Shown: piece by piece, positions 61,643 through 64,000 of the stretch
Layout of the letters: each line of letters opens with the position of its first letter
Numbering within the stretch: the first letter of the stretch is position 1
Assembly (NCBI GenBank): GCA_034190875.2
Contig: CM067358.1
Coordinates: 54,265,717-54,329,716, forward strand
DNA length: 64,000 nucleotides
Origin: Urechis unicinctus
Taxonomy: Eukaryota > Annelida > Polychaeta > Xenopneusta > Urechidae
Direction of reading: 5' to 3'
Notes under the pieces: generated by a model
Told to the model about the DNA's origin: nothing
Databases searched by the model: none
Seen by the model: the letters and a program-made list of their open reading frames with translations, nothing else
Program-made: the position numbers and the translations under genes

Positions 61643-63149
61643 TAGAATAGCAGTGTGGTTATGATATGAATAGTGTGAAAGTCATGTTTTTCTGAATATC
61701 TGTTTTTCCCTCATGAATGTAAACATTATGTACTTGTGAATGTACATGTTAGTAAAAACAAATATGACACAGTAAATCAATAGATTCTGCATTGCTTTTT
61801 AATTATGAATGTTGTTTGAACTTTCTCATATGACCTCTTCATGGCACTCAGCACACAGCTGGTGCATCATCGCTCCCCTCGGATTCGCGGATTTCCGCGG
61901 ATCCGATGGCTCCAGGGAACATTTCTTCGCCCCTTTTGACCCCCATTGGGGGCCATAAGCGGCCCCCAAACCCCTCGCCGAAATTATTTCAGCCCTTCAG
62001 CTGCCAGGGCAATCACATCCCTGATACTTACTCTTCCAAATAGTGGAACAACTCCTTACAAGGACCGTTATAGCTGGGGAATACTCGACCCTGACACCCA
62101 TGAACGAAGTGCAACGGTCTTCTTTGAAAAATACATGACTGTGTTCCTTGCATTTCAAGTTATCGCCATCTCTGCACTGATCATTTGATCCTGCTTGATA
62201 CATCCGCCAATGTGATAGGGATTCTCACTATGTTTACAAATGATTATGTTGACAAGATGAACGAAACAGACCCTGTCTAACTTTGCTACACCTTGTGCTG
62301 TATAAATAAGATTTATGGACCCAAGGGTGTTTTACAAATAAATGCGACTGCTTTGAGGACCATCAGTCTGAAAATCCCACACAGGGAAACCAAATACAGC
62401 AAGTTAATCACTTCTCCTTGCTGGTATCATGGCATCTCCATTAAACTTCCATGTTTGTCTGTTCCAGACACATGAACATGTGATAAAATGGTGGTCAGCA
62501 ACAAAGGAAGTTTCAAGATATTGATTTTATTCTTTTGTAAATACTTTGGATAATATCACTAAAACAATCGAACTGATTAGTTACTAAGCCTAAGGTCACA
62601 ATTACTTTGATACCCGCCTTCAATGTCATAGTCAGTGAAATTGATGATGATGATGATCTCTTTTATACGCAATGAAACTCATTGAAAAAAATAATGGTAA
62701 CAGAGTGGATTTACACTGTGAAAAGGCGTCCATTTTGATACTCGATTCTTAACAAAACATTGTGTTGCTAGAATGTAGAGAGTCAATTAGGCGATCAATT
62801 AGTTGCCTGCAGTTTATCAGAGACCCATGGCGACAATTGCGTCACCCAGTGTTTACCGAAGGTTCATGTCTTTCATTGTAGCGCATGAACTCTAGCGCCG
62901 TTGTGGCCTGTAATTTCATTTATGTCCCCTCATTTGGCTTTCTTATGGAGACATCGCGCGATATCATAACGTCGTTGAAAGAGGTGGAAAACCCCAGAAT
63001 TGCATTGCCTTGCATTACATTACTAACGGAGACACGATGCCCGAGTCACAACAGCAAAGGCATGCAGCAATTGAACAGTTGAAGACCGTACTTACCTGAA
63101 TCCAGTCGGATGCATTACATATCGCGTCTCAGTTTTTAACTGTTCAGCA
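61643..63149. other. 3' flank of CNOT11; one GC-rich dispersed repeat
   Basis: Mostly non-coding. At about 61,875-62,000 a GC-rich stretch (tttgacccccattgggggcc, ggcccccaaacccc) differs sharply in composition from its surroundings and looks like an inserted dispersed repeat. No gene seen. Confidence 0.45.
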
Positions 63150-63440
63150 GAGCTTATCATATTCCATTGCTCGTCCGTCCGTCCGTCCGTCCTTCCGTTC
63201 GCAAACTTTGATGACTCGTTCTTACTAAAGCAAGCTAGCTGCCCCACACGTTACACGGACTTCCCCTATGTCAATATCTCATTGCGAACTACAAAGCACC
63301 TCTATCGGACCTTTGGCCCCTGAGTTATCGATAAAAACTGACACAAAATGTTAACTCGATGCGGTATTGGAACTGCTGTTTCTAAGCAATCATAGTCGTA
63401 TTGTAATTTATTTCAATCCAAATTAAAATCTGATGGGAGA
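63150..63440. repeat. Dispersed repeat, diverged copy
   Basis: gttcagcagagcttatcat, a TCCG run (cgtccgtccgtccgtcc) and tggaactgctgtttctaagc appear in the same order as the repeat inside the cassette spacers (about 9,124-9,410, 27,590-27,870 and 36,985-37,265). That repeat is therefore older and wider spread than the cassette. From 63,441 to the window end nothing is recognised. Confidence 0.65.
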
Positions 63441-64000
63441 TATGATTGGAGAGGTTATCTATGGCCATGACATCATTACAAAGGTCACCCTAAAATTCGG
63501 TACATTAAGATGGCATATATCTGTAAATTTAGCTTGTGCCAAATTATAAATTGCTTACCTTCACATTATAGCAAGACACTTTTAAGTGTGCCATTGAATA
63601 CTTTGAACAATAAATCTGTAGACTTTATGATCAAGTCATATCATAATGTTTAACTGATAATCTTGTCGAAAGCAGCAAAGCTTCAATTAAGGGTTATTGG
63701 CCTCTTGTTAGCTGGTGGAATCAGATGAGCGGTCAATTTGGTTGAGTCAGACTTTTTAAGCTTCACAAATGGTGCATTGATTCAATAGTAAGTATATTCA
63801 GTAAACATGCATGTCATAAATTAGATCGACTTGTTGCAGCTGGCTGTTATCCTGGTCAGATGTGGCAGCGTTTCTGTTGGTCATCGTTTGGACGCCATAA
63901 ATAACGCGTGTTCAATCGCTGTCCCCCTCAAAGATAATGTGGATACCCATTAGACGTAATCGCGTGGCCCACCACCTAAATAGAGATCGGCTTGATTCCC

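Overview
This is eukaryotic DNA. Genes are split by GT-AG introns, more than half of the window is intergenic or repetitive, there are long AT, ATAC, GA and GACA microsatellites, and remnants of at least six classes of mobile element are present. The two conserved genes, RIC3 and CNOT11, mark it as animal. Abundant dispersed repeats carrying the nuclear-receptor-like word AGGTCA next to itself, a tccgtccgtccg-type repeat, a Polinton/Maverick and a DIRS-like element suggest a marine invertebrate, most likely a mollusc or another lophotrochozoan. That placement is inference, not proof.

Layout. Positions 1-45,060 are built from a tandemly duplicated cassette. Its two genes lie tail to tail: a plus-strand gene joining a PDZ domain, a proline-rich linker with a PPPY motif, and a CD225/dispanin (IFITM-like) double-membrane-segment domain; and a minus-strand gene for a small secreted C-type lectin. 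Lectin copies are at 841-1848, 10,228-10,909 (truncated), 29,112-30,116 and 38,517-39,513. CD225 copies are at 8,111-8,758 (lacks PDZ), 26,137-27,212 (frameshifted) and 36,429-36,613 (fragment with a nonsense codon). The last two units each hold a decayed Polinton, about 4.4-5 kb long, inserted beyond the lectin gene at 31,393-36,428 and 40,651-45,060. The first unit shows what looks like the empty site at about 3,154. A third Polinton scrap at 10,960-11,205 replaces the first exon of lectin copy 2 and is followed by a DIRS-like reverse transcriptase remnant.

Between the cassette units lie a P-element/THAP9-like transposase pseudogene (4,834-6,799), two related G-rich minisatellites, a 42-bp minisatellite, and a nest of inverted repeats and AT tracts (17,285-20,104). 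This stretch also holds a lone THAP-domain reading frame (22,986-23,252) and a LINE reverse transcriptase scrap.

Positions 45,061-64,000 are single-copy and more ordinary: RIC3 on the minus strand (exons 2-6 seen), a field of short palindromic units with one nearly perfect 73-nt palindrome, a 1.66-kb DNA transposon with about 60-bp terminal inverted repeats, and CNOT11 on the plus strand (11 exons seen, first exon not found).

The most interesting candidate for something undescribed is the repeated pair of a secreted lectin and a PDZ-PPPY-CD225 membrane protein. Both families are linked to innate defence in other animals. Here the lectin copies stay open and vary in the sugar-binding loop, while each CD225 copy is damaged in a different way. 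A functional link between the two is inference.
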